A stretch of DNA of 64,000 nt from Streptomyces sp. SID14478 (GCF_010548525.1 NZ_JAAGMG010000142.1:1-64000), one strand, 5' to 3'. Positions 17,544 to 26,874 are shown, counted from the first letter of the stretch. Program-made: numbers and translations. The notes: generated from the letters alone by a model not told the origin.

Positions 17544-18761
17544 ATGAAGGCACTCATCATCGGGGGCGGCATAGCCGGTCCCTCCGCGGCCATGGCCCTG
17601 CAGCGGGCCGACATCGACGCAACGGTCTACGAGTCCCACTCAGGCGGAGCCGACAACGTCGGCATCTTCATGACACTGGGCTCGAACGGCATCGACGCCC
17701 TGCGCTCCATAGACGCCGACGCCCCGGCCGTCGCCGCAGGCTTCCCCACCCCCGGCATCGACATGGTCTCCACCACCGGAAAGACACTGGGACAGGTGCG
17801 CACCAGCCGACCCGACGGCGACCTCACCAGCCGCACACTCAAGCGGGCCGACCTCTACAGCGCGCTGCGCGACGAAGCCCTGCGCCGTGGCATCGACATC
17901 CAGTACGGCAAGCGCCTGGTCGACGTCAAGGACACCGGAAACGGCATCCGCGCTATCTTCGCCGACGGCACCGAGGAGCACGGCGATCTCCTGATCGGCT
18001 GCGACGGACTCCACTCGACAGTGCGCACGCTCATCGACCCCACCGCCCCGGCGCCCGCGTACTCCGGCCTCATCGGGCTCGGCGGCTACACCCGCGGAGT
18101 CCCCGTGAACACGCCCGCAGGCAGCTACCAGATGATGTTCGGCAAGCACGCGTTCTTCGGCTACGCCCCCGCGCCCGACGGCGAGGTCTGGTGGTTCGTC
18201 AACCTGCCGCGCCCGAGCGAGCCTGCCCGCGGCGAGCTCGAAGGCACGGGAGCCGAACAGTGGCGCAGCCACCTCACCGAACTCTTCGCCGACGACGCGG
18301 GCCCCGCCGCCGAACTGATCCGCGCGAGCCACGAGATCCTGCCCGCAAGCCCGGTCCACGCCATGATGGGCGTCCCCGCCTGGCACCGCGGCCGGATAAT
18401 CGCCATCGGCGACGCCGCCCACGCCCCCTCCCCGACTTCCGGGCAGGGCGCCTCCCTGTCCATCGAGGACGCCGTCGAACTCGCCAAGGCGCTGCGCGAT
18501 CTGCCCACCATCGAGGGGGCCTTCGCTGCCTACGAGACGCTGCGCCGCCCCCGCGTCGAGCAGATCGTCAAACAAGCCGCCCGGATCAACAACAACAAGG
18601 CCGCCGGCCCCATCGGACGCGTCAGCCGTGACCTGATGATGCCGCTGATCCTGCCCCGGCTGGCCAACAGCAAGCACACGCGCCAGACCTACGGCTACCA
18701 CATCGACTGGGACACCCCGACGGCGACAACAGCCAACAGCGGTGCGCCTGCGCGGAACTGA
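17544..18761 (+). CDS. FAD-dependent monooxygenase
   Basis: A 405-residue group A flavoprotein hydroxylase. MKALIIGGGIAGPSAA is the FAD Rossmann loop, GDLLIGCDGLHSTVR the DG motif, and IIAIGDAAHAPSPTSGQGASLSIEDA the GD motif that contacts the flavin ribityl chain. Such enzymes hydroxylate or epoxidise aromatic and polyketide compounds with NAD(P)H and oxygen, and the closest kinds include TetX-like and salicylate hydroxylase-like proteins. The ATG at 17544 begins the FAD strand directly. Control by the divergent MarR regulator suggests induction by a small aromatic or drug. Confidence 0.92.
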   Translation: MKALIIGGGIAGPSAAMALQRADIDATVYESHSGGADNVGIFMTLGSNGIDALRSIDADAPAVAAGFPTPGIDMVSTTGKTLGQVRTSRPDGDLTSRTLKRADLYSALRDEALRRGIDIQYGKRLVDVKDTGNGIRAIFADGTEEHGDLLIGCDGLHSTVRTLIDPTAPAPAYSGLIGLGGYTRGVPVNTPAGSYQMMFGKHAFFGYAPAPDGEVWWFVNLPRPSEPARGELEGTGAEQWRSHLTELFADDAGPAAELIRASHEILPASPVHAMMGVPAWHRGRIIAIGDAAHAPSPTSGQGASLSIEDAVELAKALRDLPTIEGAFAAYETLRRPRVEQIVKQAARINNNKAAGPIGRVSRDLMMPLILPRLANSKHTRQTYGYHIDWDTPTATTANSGAPARN

Positions 18762-19021
18762 GTCGCTCCCTTGCTCCAGGTCCGGCACAGCCTGCCACCT
18801 GGCCGGGCGAAGTGCCCGCACACCCCTGCGGACCGCATCCGCGCCTTCGCGCCGCAGGACCGTCAACAGCTTCCCCAACGGCCTCGGACCCAACCCGGTG
18901 CGGGGGCTATCCACCAAGGTTCCAACGGCGTGATCACAACAGCCAGGAGGCAGATCATGTCAGTTGCCGACGCACCCTCCTGCAACTCATCCTGGGCACC
19001 GGACAAGCAAGGAGGAACAGG

Positions 19022-19399
19022 ATGGGGCTCATGCTCGCCCCCGGAGACGACGCTGTGACCAGCCCGGACGTCTCCTGGTCCTACACCGGCTTCAACATGT
19101 TCAGGAAGTGGTTGGCCCAAGTAGAGGGGTTCACCCTTGCGGAGATGAACGGCTTCGGTGGAGACCGCAAATGGAGCGGCGTCTCCACCACGCTGACACC
19201 GCTGCTCGACCACGCAGACGACGAAGGCTCTCTCACACCCGCTCAATGCGCGGCCATATTGCCCAGGCTCGAAGCAATCGCCGGCCAATGCATCGAGAAC
19301 GAAGACCCGGTCCATGAGCGACGTATCGACGATGTGCGCCAACTGGTCTGCGTAGTGAGGTACTGCTTGGAGAAGGAAGTCGCGCTCGTCTTCTGCTGA
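19022..19399 (+). CDS. Hypothetical protein, 125 residues
   Basis: The ATG at 19022 has AAGGAGGAA upstream, a strong ribosome site. The protein starts MGLMLAPGDDAVTSPDVSWSYTGFNMFRKWLAQ and has a helical C-terminal half (QCAAILPRLEAIAGQCIENEDPVHERRIDDVRQLVCVVRYC). This resembles small Streptomyces proteins of unknown function that are sometimes near toxin-immunity genes. No motif is assigned. It stands alone. Confidence 0.7.
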   Translation: MGLMLAPGDDAVTSPDVSWSYTGFNMFRKWLAQVEGFTLAEMNGFGGDRKWSGVSTTLTPLLDHADDEGSLTPAQCAAILPRLEAIAGQCIENEDPVHERRIDDVRQLVCVVRYCLEKEVALVFC

Positions 19400-19725
19400 C
19401 CACCGCGAACGGCCCATTGTCGGAGGCTCCACCAGCTGCGGCTCAGACCCTAGCGTGCCCGGCGAGTACGGCGGTGCCAGGCCCGATTGTCATCGCGGAC
19501 GGATAGTAGAGGTCGATCGCGACGCATCACAGCCCTTCCGTGCGGCTCGAACCGCGCCGCAACGACACGCCCCTGGCCACGTCAACGCGGTCACCCAAAC
19601 TCGCGGGGCGGATACCCGCGCTTGCCTGTGCGTTCGGCGAGACGATCTTCTGTCCGCACAGGGTCGCGAACTCGAGGGTTTTCGCGGGTCTGTGTAGAAC
19701 GGTGCGGGGTGGGCCGGGCATCAAC
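19400..19725. other. Intergenic, possible IS30-type transposase remnant
   Basis: No intact gene. On the minus strand about 19615-19705 reads TVLHRPAKTLEFATLCGQKIV, recalling the C-terminal R-P-R-K-T-L-x-x-x-T-P block of IS30-family transposases. Inverted repeats and the DDE core are absent, so at most a decayed end remains. Confidence 0.3.
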
Positions 19726-20280
19726 TCATCCGCGTAGGAGCGCAGCCACCTCGGGGAGAGATACGGCCCCCTCGGCTGCGCGGAAGTGCCCAGCACCAGG
19801 TACAACGACTTCCTCGGCTCCCAGCTGATGGCCTAGCTCGGTGGTCAGCGAAGGTATGACGAAGGTGTCGTTGTCGGAGCGGACGACGACGCGACGTCGA
19901 ATGTTTCCGGCGACGCGCGCGAGATCAGGGACGCTCCTGGTGAACGAGTCCAGCTCTGGCAGCGCGGGCGCAGGTTCGACGAATCCGGATACGGCGACAA
20001 GGGCATCGAGCCTCCAGGGTGCGTCGAGGCGGCCAAGGGCATGCAGCGCCGTAACGCAGCCGAGGCTGTGTCCGACTACAGCGGTGCGGTCGTTGGGTTC
20101 GCCGAGTGCCTTTGCCACCGCCGGGATCCAGGCTTGAGGCTGGGGAGCGGCCGAGTTCGGCAGCGCCGGAATCTCGACCTTGATCCCCTGGGGTGTCAGT
20201 TCGTCGTGGAGCCACTTGAACCAGTGGCTGGACGGGGACGCCATATAGCCGTGCAGGATGACGACTCGCTCAAGGCCCAT
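19726..20280 (-). CDS. RBBP9/YdeN-type alpha/beta hydrolase
   Basis: A 184-residue serine hydrolase of compact RBBP9/YdeN size. The ATG at 20280 starts MGLERVVILHGYMASPSSHWFKWL. TAVVGHSLGCVTAL carries the nucleophile Ser, VVVRSDNDTFVIP the Asp, and GAGHFRAAEG the His, so the triad is complete. RBBP9-like proteins are small cytosolic hydrolases of poorly known substrate. No partner gene is adjacent. Confidence 0.85.
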   Translation of the reverse strand: MGLERVVILHGYMASPSSHWFKWLHDELTPQGIKVEIPALPNSAAPQPQAWIPAVAKALGEPNDRTAVVGHSLGCVTALHALGRLDAPWRLDALVAVSGFVEPAPALPELDSFTRSVPDLARVAGNIRRRVVVRSDNDTFVIPSLTTELGHQLGAEEVVVPGAGHFRAAEGAVSLPEVAALLRG

Positions 20281-20489
20281 GGCGCATACCAACGTTACGC
20301 CGAGCAACCGATATTCCCCCGACGCGTATGTACCGGAACCGGGACAGCGGTCCGGGCAACACCGTGAGTCACTGCGGTAGCGGGCCCCGCCGTACCCAGC
20401 GAGAAACCCTCAATGTGTAGAGTCCGCCTCCAGCCCCCGATGCCGTGCCTGCAACCGAACCGCCCACCCAGTCCCGGGAATCATGGCTC

Positions 20490-21485
20490 ATGACGCGTAC
20501 CACGCCACCCCGCCCCGTCGACGTGGAGGCCGCCTTCCCCGAGCTGACCGCCGAGCGGCGGGCTGCAACCCGGCTGCACCCGCGTCGCGGCACACCCACG
20601 GCGCAGGACAGTTCGGTGGGCGGTGTGCTGCTGTGGCCTGCGGACGAGCCCTGGCCCAGGTGCACCGTCCCGCACAAGCGAAGCAGCGGCTACCGGATCA
20701 GCGACGTACTGCGGGAACGGGAGATCCTGGAACGGGCCTGGCGCCGCGATCCCCGGTCGGGGCCGAATTCTGAGGAATCCGAGATCCTCGCCGGATTCAA
20801 ACGAGGTCGCCACGCCCCCCACCTGGCCGACACGGATCCCATCCCCATGCTGGCCGTGGCGCAGTTGTACCGCCGCGACGTTCCCGGCCTGCCGCACTCG
20901 GAGCAAGGGGATTTGCTCCAGGTGTTCTGGTGCCCCTTCGAAAAACACGGCGACAGCCGACACGACCTCCACGTGCAACTACGCTGGCGCCATGCGCGGG
21001 ACGTGGTCGCGCCCCTCGAACAACAGCCGGCCCCCGAGGTCGTCGGCCGGCAAGAACTCGTTCCTTCACCGTGCGTCCTGCATCCCGAGGGGATCGTCGA
21101 GCATCCCTACTTCACGGTCCTTCCTTCTTCGTTGCAGACGCGTATCGACGCGTGGGAAGGACCGGAGGAGGACGACGCCCCCCAGTACATCTACGACTTG
21201 TCCACTGCCCCAGGGTGGAAGGCAGGCGGTTATCTCGCGTGGCGGCTGACACCCCCGCAGTCGACGCCTTGCCTTGAGTGCAGCGCAGAACTCTCCCCTG
21301 TCCTTACCCTCGACGAACGGGAGTGGGACCCCGGTACCACGTCCTGGATCCCGCTGGAGGACCGGCCGTACGCCGACGTGATGGACGCCAACACGCCTAC
21401 CTGGGTATCACCGGGCCGTGGCCGACTCGTCATCGCAGCCTGCCCGAACGCAGCCGCCCATCCCCTCAGGCTCCTCACGCCATGA
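20490..21485 (+). CDS. DUF1963 (YwqG-like) protein
   Basis: A 331-residue soluble protein. The ATG at 20490 is preferred; an in-frame ATG at 20445 adds 15 unlikely residues. VGGVLLWPADEPWPRC, PMLAVAQLYRRDVPGLPHSEQGDLLQVFWCPFE and the later GYLAWRLTPP correspond to the DUF1963/YwqG pattern of strand-rich proteins of unknown role. A Cys pair (CLECSAEL) near residue 260 might bind metal. Its stop overlaps the start of the SUKH-like pseudogene by ATGA. DUF1963 and SUKH proteins both occur in polymorphic toxin immunity clusters, so an immunity-type origin is plausible. Confidence 0.7.
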   Translation: MTRTTPPRPVDVEAAFPELTAERRAATRLHPRRGTPTAQDSSVGGVLLWPADEPWPRCTVPHKRSSGYRISDVLREREILERAWRRDPRSGPNSEESEILAGFKRGRHAPHLADTDPIPMLAVAQLYRRDVPGLPHSEQGDLLQVFWCPFEKHGDSRHDLHVQLRWRHARDVVAPLEQQPAPEVVGRQELVPSPCVLHPEGIVEHPYFTVLPSSLQTRIDAWEGPEEDDAPQYIYDLSTAPGWKAGGYLAWRLTPPQSTPCLECSAELSPVLTLDEREWDPGTTSWIPLEDRPYADVMDANTPTWVSPGRGRLVIAACPNAAAHPLRLLTP

Positions 21486-21898
21486 ACCAGCAAGCACTCC
21501 GCCTGGCCCAACTCCTCCAGGTGGAAACCACTCACACCCGCCAGTCGCACTGGACGGGCATCGAGTCACAGCTTCGAGCCCCTCTGCCCGACGACCACAA
21601 GGAGTGCATCAACCAGGCCGGCGGCGGGCAGACAGACAGACAGATACCTCAACATCCTCGGCCCGTCCTACCGCAACCAGCACTACGACCTGGCGGACGC
21701 GGGCACCGAGCGGCACGAAGCCTACGAGGACACATCTTCGACTCCGAAGACAAGCCCGCCGGGCTGGAGGAGGACAAGCGCCCCCGTGTCAGCGGGGGGT
21801 ACTGCGCTCAGCATGACGCACCTGCCCGTCGATGTGGCGGCTTCGAGGCGCGACTGCGGGTGCGATGGAGTTGGAGTGGGCGGAATCGGCCCAAGTGA
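21482..21898 (+). pseudogene. SUKH/SMI1-KNR4-like gene with frame disruption at a CAGA repeat
   Basis: The ATG at 21482 overlaps the previous stop. The start LLQVETTHTRQSHWTGIESQLRAPLPDDHKECINQAGGG matches the N-terminus of SMI1/KNR4 (SUKH) proteins, which often are immunity proteins against nuclease toxins. Four CAGA units follow at 21632-21647, after which the SUKH sequence continues in another frame as RYLNILGPSYRNQHYDLADAG. Removing one CAGA unit would restore it. Near 21730 the family-like text returns to the first frame (IFDSEDKPAGLEEDKRPRV). The protein made today would carry a missense middle segment. I call it a pseudogene; a slippage switch is possible. Confidence 0.6.
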
Positions 21899-22318
21899 CC
21901 TCACCGGTAACGTCGTTGAGGGTGAACAGGTCGGCGGAGTAAAGCCGCTAGGGCAAGTGGGCGAACCGCGACCTGATCGGTGGCCGGCCAGACCTCGCTG
22001 GTGCCACCAGGAGAGCCATGCCGCCGCCCGTAGCCATCAGCCATCGCCTCCAGTACCGCTGTGAGCCTACGCATCCGTGAAGCCGGTCAAGCGCACGAAA
22101 GAAGCCGGTCAAGCGCACGAAAGCGGATGGCCACTCATCAAAGCGGATCACGGCGGCCTCGACAGGCATCCACAGGCGGGTGATCGACAAGGGCGGGCGC
22201 CGCGCTCGGCACCCGCCCTTCGATCGGCTGACCGTCACCTGCAGTCAAGCAACCGCGCGCCATCCCGCCCGCCGGAACAAGGCGGGAAGCTGCCCGGGCC
22301 GACAGGTACACGCAGTGA
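21899..22318. other. Intergenic with tandem repeat, no supported gene
   Basis: Codon bias is weak in all frames. A 22-base unit is exactly duplicated at 22079-22122. Nothing else is supported. Confidence 0.5.
22079..22122 (+). repeat. Tandem duplication of a 22-base unit
   Basis: GAAGCCGGTCAAGCGCACGA plus AA occurs at 22079-22100 and identically at 22101-22122. It lies in non-coding DNA beside the SUKH pseudogene. Confidence 0.8.
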
Positions 22319-22741
22319 TCAGCAGTTGCGCACCGGGTTGGTCTCGCTGGAGATCGCCGTGTCCTTCATGAAGCCCAGCTGGCCGTTGTCGGCGACGGTC
22401 ATCAGCCAGCGGGTGGGATGCGGTCCGCCGACCCACGCCTGGCCATCGAGCTTGCAGTAGAACCAGCTCGGGTTGGAGTACATGTAACCGACGACCCTGC
22501 TGGGGTCCGGGTAGAGGTGATTGTTGCCGATGGTGCCGTATACCGGCGCGCCCGATACGTTGTTGCAGTACCACCTGATCCCGTCGCTGTCCGGTGCGCA
22601 GTTGGTTGCCGCATGAGCGGACGGCGCCGCTACCGAACCGATCCCCACACACAGCCCTACCGACGCCAGCACTGCTCCCAGTGTCCTGCGTAGACGCACG
22701 CGTCTCCCCCGCTTCCGCTCGTGATACGACGCACTGTTCAT
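22319..22741 (-). CDS. Secreted SH3-like protein, 140 residues
   Basis: An exported small protein with basic start KRGRRVRLRRTL, a hydrophobic core and AAPSAHAATNC cleavage near residue 45. The mature part CAPDSDGIRWYCNNVSGAPVYGTIGNNHLYPDPSRVVGYMYS reads as a small SH3-like beta barrel, and two or more disulfides are likely. Many Streptomyces secrete such single-domain proteins, which probably bind cell wall or act extracellularly. The start at 22741 is ATG (MNSASYHERK). No operon partner. Confidence 0.8.
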   Translation of the reverse strand: MNSASYHERKRGRRVRLRRTLGAVLASVGLCVGIGSVAAPSAHAATNCAPDSDGIRWYCNNVSGAPVYGTIGNNHLYPDPSRVVGYMYSNPSWFYCKLDGQAWVGGPHPTRWLMTVADNGQLGFMKDTAISSETNPVRNC

Positions 22742-23381
22742 GATGTGTCGTCAGGTCACCGAGAGAGACGCGGCGACCGCGCGGAAGGTTCCGCCCTATT
22801 TCCGAAACAGGCGCTCGGGCGAGAGAAGCTGCGCTCCAAGTGACATTCAGGTCGCGGCCCGCCCAACTCCCCCTCACGATGCGCGCCTTCCAGTCCCCGT
22901 TGGATACCAGGGGAGGACCGGGGCCGGGCCTGGCTGAAGACAGTGGCGTCCACTGTGGCCGACGGCCAGGAGGGGACAGCTGGAAGGATCGGCCGTATCC
23001 GGATCCCATCCGCCCACCACCTCCGTGCCGCGCAGCGCACCTCGTCGACGGCGCAGACCGCGGCGGACAGGCCCCGAACGAAGCCAGCTCGGACGGCACC
23101 GCCCCCCGCCTACGAGCACTGGGCTTCTTCGAAGTGCACGTCGCTTCGGGCCTGGAGCCCACAGCGACCCGCATCCCGACGAGTGCGGGGCTCCGCCGAG
23201 CGGCCTGCCGCGCTGCCGCGCTGCCGCTCCATGGGGCGGCCAGTATCGGCTCAGGGGGTGGATAACCCCCAGGCAAGTCACGGGAAATCCCCGTGGGAAG
23301 CCGGACGTGCAGCTCGTAGCGTCGAAGACAGCCAACAGGTCCGGCCCGCTCGGGAGCCGGCCGCTTCCACGGGGAGTCCCC
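22742..23381. other. Long intergenic region, no supported gene
   Basis: 640 bases with open frames on both strands, but none with a good start signal, GC3 bias or recognisable motif. It carries the promoters of the two flanking genes, divergent across it. Confidence 0.5.
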
Positions 23382-23627
23382 ATGCGCAAGATCGTCATCG
23401 TTCTCGGCGTCATCGTAGGCGTCTACCTGGCGGCCCGAGCCGTGGTCGAGCCCTTCGTCATCGACTTCGGCGACGCCTCCTCCTACCGCAACGACTGGGG
23501 CGGTCCCAGCCTGTTCGGCGTACTCGCCGTGCACTGCGGCCCAGGGATCATCGCTGCCTGCCTCATCGGCCGGAACCTGCGGCGACGCCTGCACGGAGCA
23601 TCAGCCAAGGCCTCGACGAGCATGTAG
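23382..23627 (+). CDS. Small membrane protein, 81 residues
   Basis: MRKIVIVLGVIVGVYLAARAVVEPFVIDFGDASSYRNDWGGPSLFGVLAVHCGPGIIAACLIGRNLRRRL: two hydrophobic segments flank an acidic/aromatic loop, with a basic end. ACGGGGAGT precedes the ATG. It resembles small actinobacterial integral proteins of unknown function. Stands alone. Confidence 0.65.
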   Translation: MRKIVIVLGVIVGVYLAARAVVEPFVIDFGDASSYRNDWGGPSLFGVLAVHCGPGIIAACLIGRNLRRRLHGASAKASTSM

Positions 23628-23888
23628 CACCGCTGCCGTCCGAGCACACCAGCCCAATCGACGAATCTGACCGTGCCTGTACGTGGAGCCCTGGCATGGA
23701 GCCGCATGACGCCAGCCGGGCCTGCATGTGACTCGCCCACCCGCTCACGACGGCCACACCCACTCCCCCAGCCTGATCCAGTGCCCGATCACGAGATGGA
23801 CGGCCGGCCCGCGTCCTAAAGCCAGCGGACCACGCAACGGTGCAGCCGGCGCAGGAGTTCGGCGCACGAACATCGGTCTCCGGGCATT

Positions 23889-24146
23889 TCAGGCCAGGCC
23901 AAACATGACAGCACTCACGACGACGGACACGACAGCCACCGCCACCAGCGTCTCCCACACGGCGGGCAGCTCGACCCGCCGGCTCGGCGAGGCCAAGGTG
24001 ACGGTCTCAACGGCAGCTTCGACGGTGAAAAGCTGAGCGCACCAGAGGCATTCGCGGCAGTCCTTGGCCGGAGCCTCTGGCCACGACGCGCCACGCCACG
24101 CGGAAAGGCCATCGGCAGTCGTCTGCTCGGAGGTGAACGATTCCAT
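23889..24146 (-). CDS. Small protein with Cys cluster and C-terminal membrane anchor
   Basis: 85 residues from the ATG at 24146 (MESFTSEQTTADGL); a TTG at 24179 is an alternative start. DCRECLWC is a compact Cys cluster that could bind a metal, and the last 25 residues (VWETLVAVAVVSVVVSAVMFGLA) form a tail anchor. Not recognised. The frame is modestly supported. Confidence 0.45.
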   Translation of the reverse strand: MESFTSEQTTADGLSAWRGASWPEAPAKDCRECLWCAQLFTVEAAVETVTLASPSRRVELPAVWETLVAVAVVSVVVSAVMFGLA

Positions 24147-24551
24147 GCTCTTCGCAACGACACCCTCCCCGCTGTGCAACGGGTCAGACGGAACCTGAAA
24201 TCAGATCGTCACCTGAGATGATTGCCGACTCCATCCGGCCTCTCACCTGCCCGGACCGATGTGACGCCGCCGCCTGAGAGTCCGCCTCGATGTCCAGCCG
24301 CCCCGCGCGCCGTGGGGGTCGTCGTGGACTGCAAGGACGCGAGCCCGACCGCCGACGGCCGAGCTCGCCCAGAAGAGGAACCTGCCCCAGTCCCTGCGAC
24401 GGCTAACGTGCACACGCAGGGTTTCACCGCGGTTGAGGTGTAGCGCGAACGGCCTGGCCGCGGCACCGTTCGCCGCCATTTGGTACACAACCGGCCGGCG
24501 AGAAGGCGGGGCAGGCTGCACCGCTCCCTACGCCGCGGCAGAGTACGGATC
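24147..24551. other. Intergenic, no supported gene
   Basis: Several overlapping open frames occur, none with convincing start or motif. Confidence 0.4.
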
Positions 24552-25025
24552 TCAGTGCGTGGCGGGGCAGGACATCTTCGCCTCAGGCTTTGCCGGGGTC
24601 TGACCGTTCCAGGTCTGGGAGCGGTATTGCCCGCCCCAGCGAACGCATCCGTCCGCGAGGTGCGCACGCGTGGGTCCGGCGTAGCTGCGGAAGTAGCCTG
24701 CGTTGCGCACCAGGACGGAGCCGACCGGCTCGACGTAGGAGCCCATGTAGGCACGGTCCCCGTATTGGGGCGTCGCAGACTGGCGCAGTGTGACAACGCA
24801 AGCGGTGGAGCGCGCCTTGTTGTAGGTGAGGAAGGTAGTTGCTGCCGCCGCGCGGTTCTCGATGAAGGTGTGCCGCTCCAGCAGGTGGTAGCCGCTGCCG
24901 CATACCTTTCGCGCCTGCGCTGCCGGGTCGGGAAGCGGTACCGCGGCCGAAGCCGGACTCGCAACCGCCCCCAGACATACGCCGAGAAGACCGAGTACAG
25001 CGGCAAACGAGCGTACAGAACGCAC
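24552..25025 (-). CDS. Secreted spore-associated-protein-like protein
   Basis: About 157 residues from GTG 25025 (V/M-RSVRSFAAVLGLLGVCLGAVASPASAA), a clean signal peptide; the frame is open to 25079. The mature protein has KVCGSGYHLLERHTFIE, FLTYNKARSTACVVTLRQ and YAGPTRAHLADGCVRWGGQYRS, the spacing seen in spore-associated protein A (SapA) and relatives, a small disulfide-bonded exported protein of Streptomyces. The biochemical role of the family is unknown. Confidence 0.7.
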   Translation of the reverse strand: MRSVRSFAAVLGLLGVCLGAVASPASAAVPLPDPAAQARKVCGSGYHLLERHTFIENRAAAATTFLTYNKARSTACVVTLRQSATPQYGDRAYMGSYVEPVGSVLVRNAGYFRSYAGPTRAHLADGCVRWGGQYRSQTWNGQTPAKPEAKMSCPATH

Positions 25026-25506
25026 GAGGGGGACCAACTTTCCTGAGGGGAGACCCCGCCTGTCCGGGGCCTCGCACACCTCAGCACAAAGGTTTCAGCA
25101 CATTCCGGTGGCCTCACTCGAACAGCCTCACTTCAGGCCGCGAGACCACTCATGGTGGGGACCGGAAGGGCGTCACATAGACGACGACCGGTGGAGAGGA
25201 CTGCTCATCGGACCAACACCAGCATGGCTGTCGGCCACGGTCGCGTTCCTGCCCATGTCCCTCTGCCTCAGAGGGACATGGGCAGGACATACAGGGCCAT
25301 TTCCAACGCCTAGGAACGCTCGGAGATCACGGCGCCCGGAGGACAACCACCCGGACGGCTGCACGAATTGGCCATGCCGGAACCAACGCTGCTTCCATGA
25401 CGCACCATCGTCGGCGCATGTGAACCAGCACGCAGTGGAGGCAAGCCCCTGTGAATGTCCACCGGGCGGAAGACATCTCAGTCCTGTTCACAGGGGCGGA
25501 CCACGC
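25026..25506. other. Intergenic with a perfect 18-base hairpin
   Basis: No gene is supported in 480 bases. A perfect inverted repeat lies at 25248-25286; the rest is unremarkable. Confidence 0.5.
25248..25286. repeat. Perfect 18-base inverted repeat, 3-base loop
   Basis: Arms 25248-25265 and 25269-25286 are exact reverse complements (CCTGCCCATGTCCCTCTG on the left), with CCT as loop. No T-run follows on either strand, so a simple intrinsic terminator is not obvious. It could be a terminator of the Streptomyces T-less type, a processed RNA hairpin, or the end of a decayed mobile element. Confidence 0.7.
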
Positions 25507-26799
25507 ATGAGGTCCACCAGCCAACGCGCCCTCGCAGCCCTGTTGGTTCCCGTCATCTATCTCCTCCTGCAGGTGGCCGGTGGCACACCGCCCACCCCAT
25601 GGACCGACACCGTTCGCTACGCACGCGCCGCCGAGCAGCATGCGGGCGTCGAGCGAGCCGATGCGCAGGCCGCCGCTGTCCGTTACTTCTGCGCGAACAC
25701 CGGCCGGGCCGACGGCCGTGCGGCCGAGCTTCGGCAGCTCCCTCCGGACGTAGCCGCTGTGGCAGCGGCAAGCGAGGCAGCCTGTCTGCGTCAGTACGGG
25801 CACCGCCCCGACGTCACCACCGACGATGCCCGATACCAGTCCATCTTCACCACTCGCTGGGCCTACCCCTGGACCCTGGTGCCGTTCGTCACCACGCTCG
25901 GGATCACCGACGGGCTTCGGCTGCACGCATTGCTCACCACCCTGGGGTGTGCCGTGCTGGCCTATGGTCTGCTGCGATCCGCAGGCCTGTCCCGACAGGC
26001 CGCCATGGCCGGTCAAGTAGCGCTGCTGGCCTCGCCGTTGGGATGGTGGTCACTCCAGCCTCTGACCGAAGGCCTGTCCCTGGCCTGCACTCTCGCGGCC
26101 CTATGGGGCGCGCTCGGACTACTGTCATCAAAGCGCAGGAGACTGCCTTACGCGGCCCTGCTCAGCGGATCCCTTCTCGCGTGCTTCCTGCTGCGGTACT
26201 CAACATCACTGCTGCTCAGCGGTGCACTTGCAGCGGCCGGTGCAGCCATCGCCGGTGCTGTGCACATGCGCAGGCCCACCCACGCCGCGAGAAGCGGCGC
26301 CCTGTGGGTCACCACAGTCAGCGGCTCGGCACTGTGCGCCGGTGCAGGCGCCGTCGTACTGCTCGGCCTGCCCACGTCCGAGGTCACGCTGCAGGACACC
26401 TTCACCGCACACTTCCGCCTCCCTCTGGTAGCAGACCCCTGGTCACGGCTGTGGGACCTCAACGCCGCCTACTGGCCTCAGTGGTGGAGCGCGCAGGTCA
26501 CCCACCCGTATCTGCCCGCGCTTGCGGCGATTGCCTGCTGGGCTCTGTGGCACCGCGCCCGCGCCCTGTGTGTGCTCTGCGCGGTAACCGCGCTGGTGGG
26601 CGTCGCACAGGTAGCCGCGCATCCCTTGCAATCGGAGGCCGAACGCCTGGGTGTGCTGATGTGGCTGCCGATCGCCCTCGGGCTGCCGTTTATGCCCAGC
26701 GCCTGGGCGCGGCGCGGAAACGCGACCCCCGCGTCCCCACTCCCTCCGGCCCGCGCAGCCCTCCCCGACCGTGCTGAGAAGCTGCCTGCCTCGGGCTGA
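25507..26799 (+). CDS. Polytopic membrane protein, glycosyltransferase-like in layout
   Basis: 430 residues from the ATG at 25507. The first hydrophobic segment (ALAALLVPVIYLLLQVAGG) is followed by a long extracytoplasmic loop (about residues 35-115) containing WTDTVRYARAAEQH and DDARYQSIFTTRWAYPW, then some nine further segments. This layout, with an acidic pair in the first loop, recalls GT-C glycosyltransferases or their relatives that use polyprenol-sugar donors, but no diagnostic motif is present. Treat it as a membrane protein of unknown function. It has no operon partner. Confidence 0.6.
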   Translation: MRSTSQRALAALLVPVIYLLLQVAGGTPPTPWTDTVRYARAAEQHAGVERADAQAAAVRYFCANTGRADGRAAELRQLPPDVAAVAAASEAACLRQYGHRPDVTTDDARYQSIFTTRWAYPWTLVPFVTTLGITDGLRLHALLTTLGCAVLAYGLLRSAGLSRQAAMAGQVALLASPLGWWSLQPLTEGLSLACTLAALWGALGLLSSKRRRLPYAALLSGSLLACFLLRYSTSLLLSGALAAAGAAIAGAVHMRRPTHAARSGALWVTTVSGSALCAGAGAVVLLGLPTSEVTLQDTFTAHFRLPLVADPWSRLWDLNAAYWPQWWSAQVTHPYLPALAAIACWALWHRARALCVLCAVTALVGVAQVAAHPLQSEAERLGVLMWLPIALGLPFMPSAWARRGNATPASPLPPARAALPDRAEKLPASG

Positions 26800-26874
26800 G
26801 CTCTTAAACACCCTTGGGCCTCCCGCATCACCGCAGCGGCAGCAGGACCGGTGCCACAGGCGCGCGACCATGGT

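Noticed and set aside
22079-22122. CRISPR or attachment site
   Set aside because: A simple head-to-tail duplication with no spacer, integrase or tRNA nearby.
22742-23381. Several open frames of 90-180 codons on both strands
   Set aside because: None has GC3 bias, a ribosome site or a recognisable motif.
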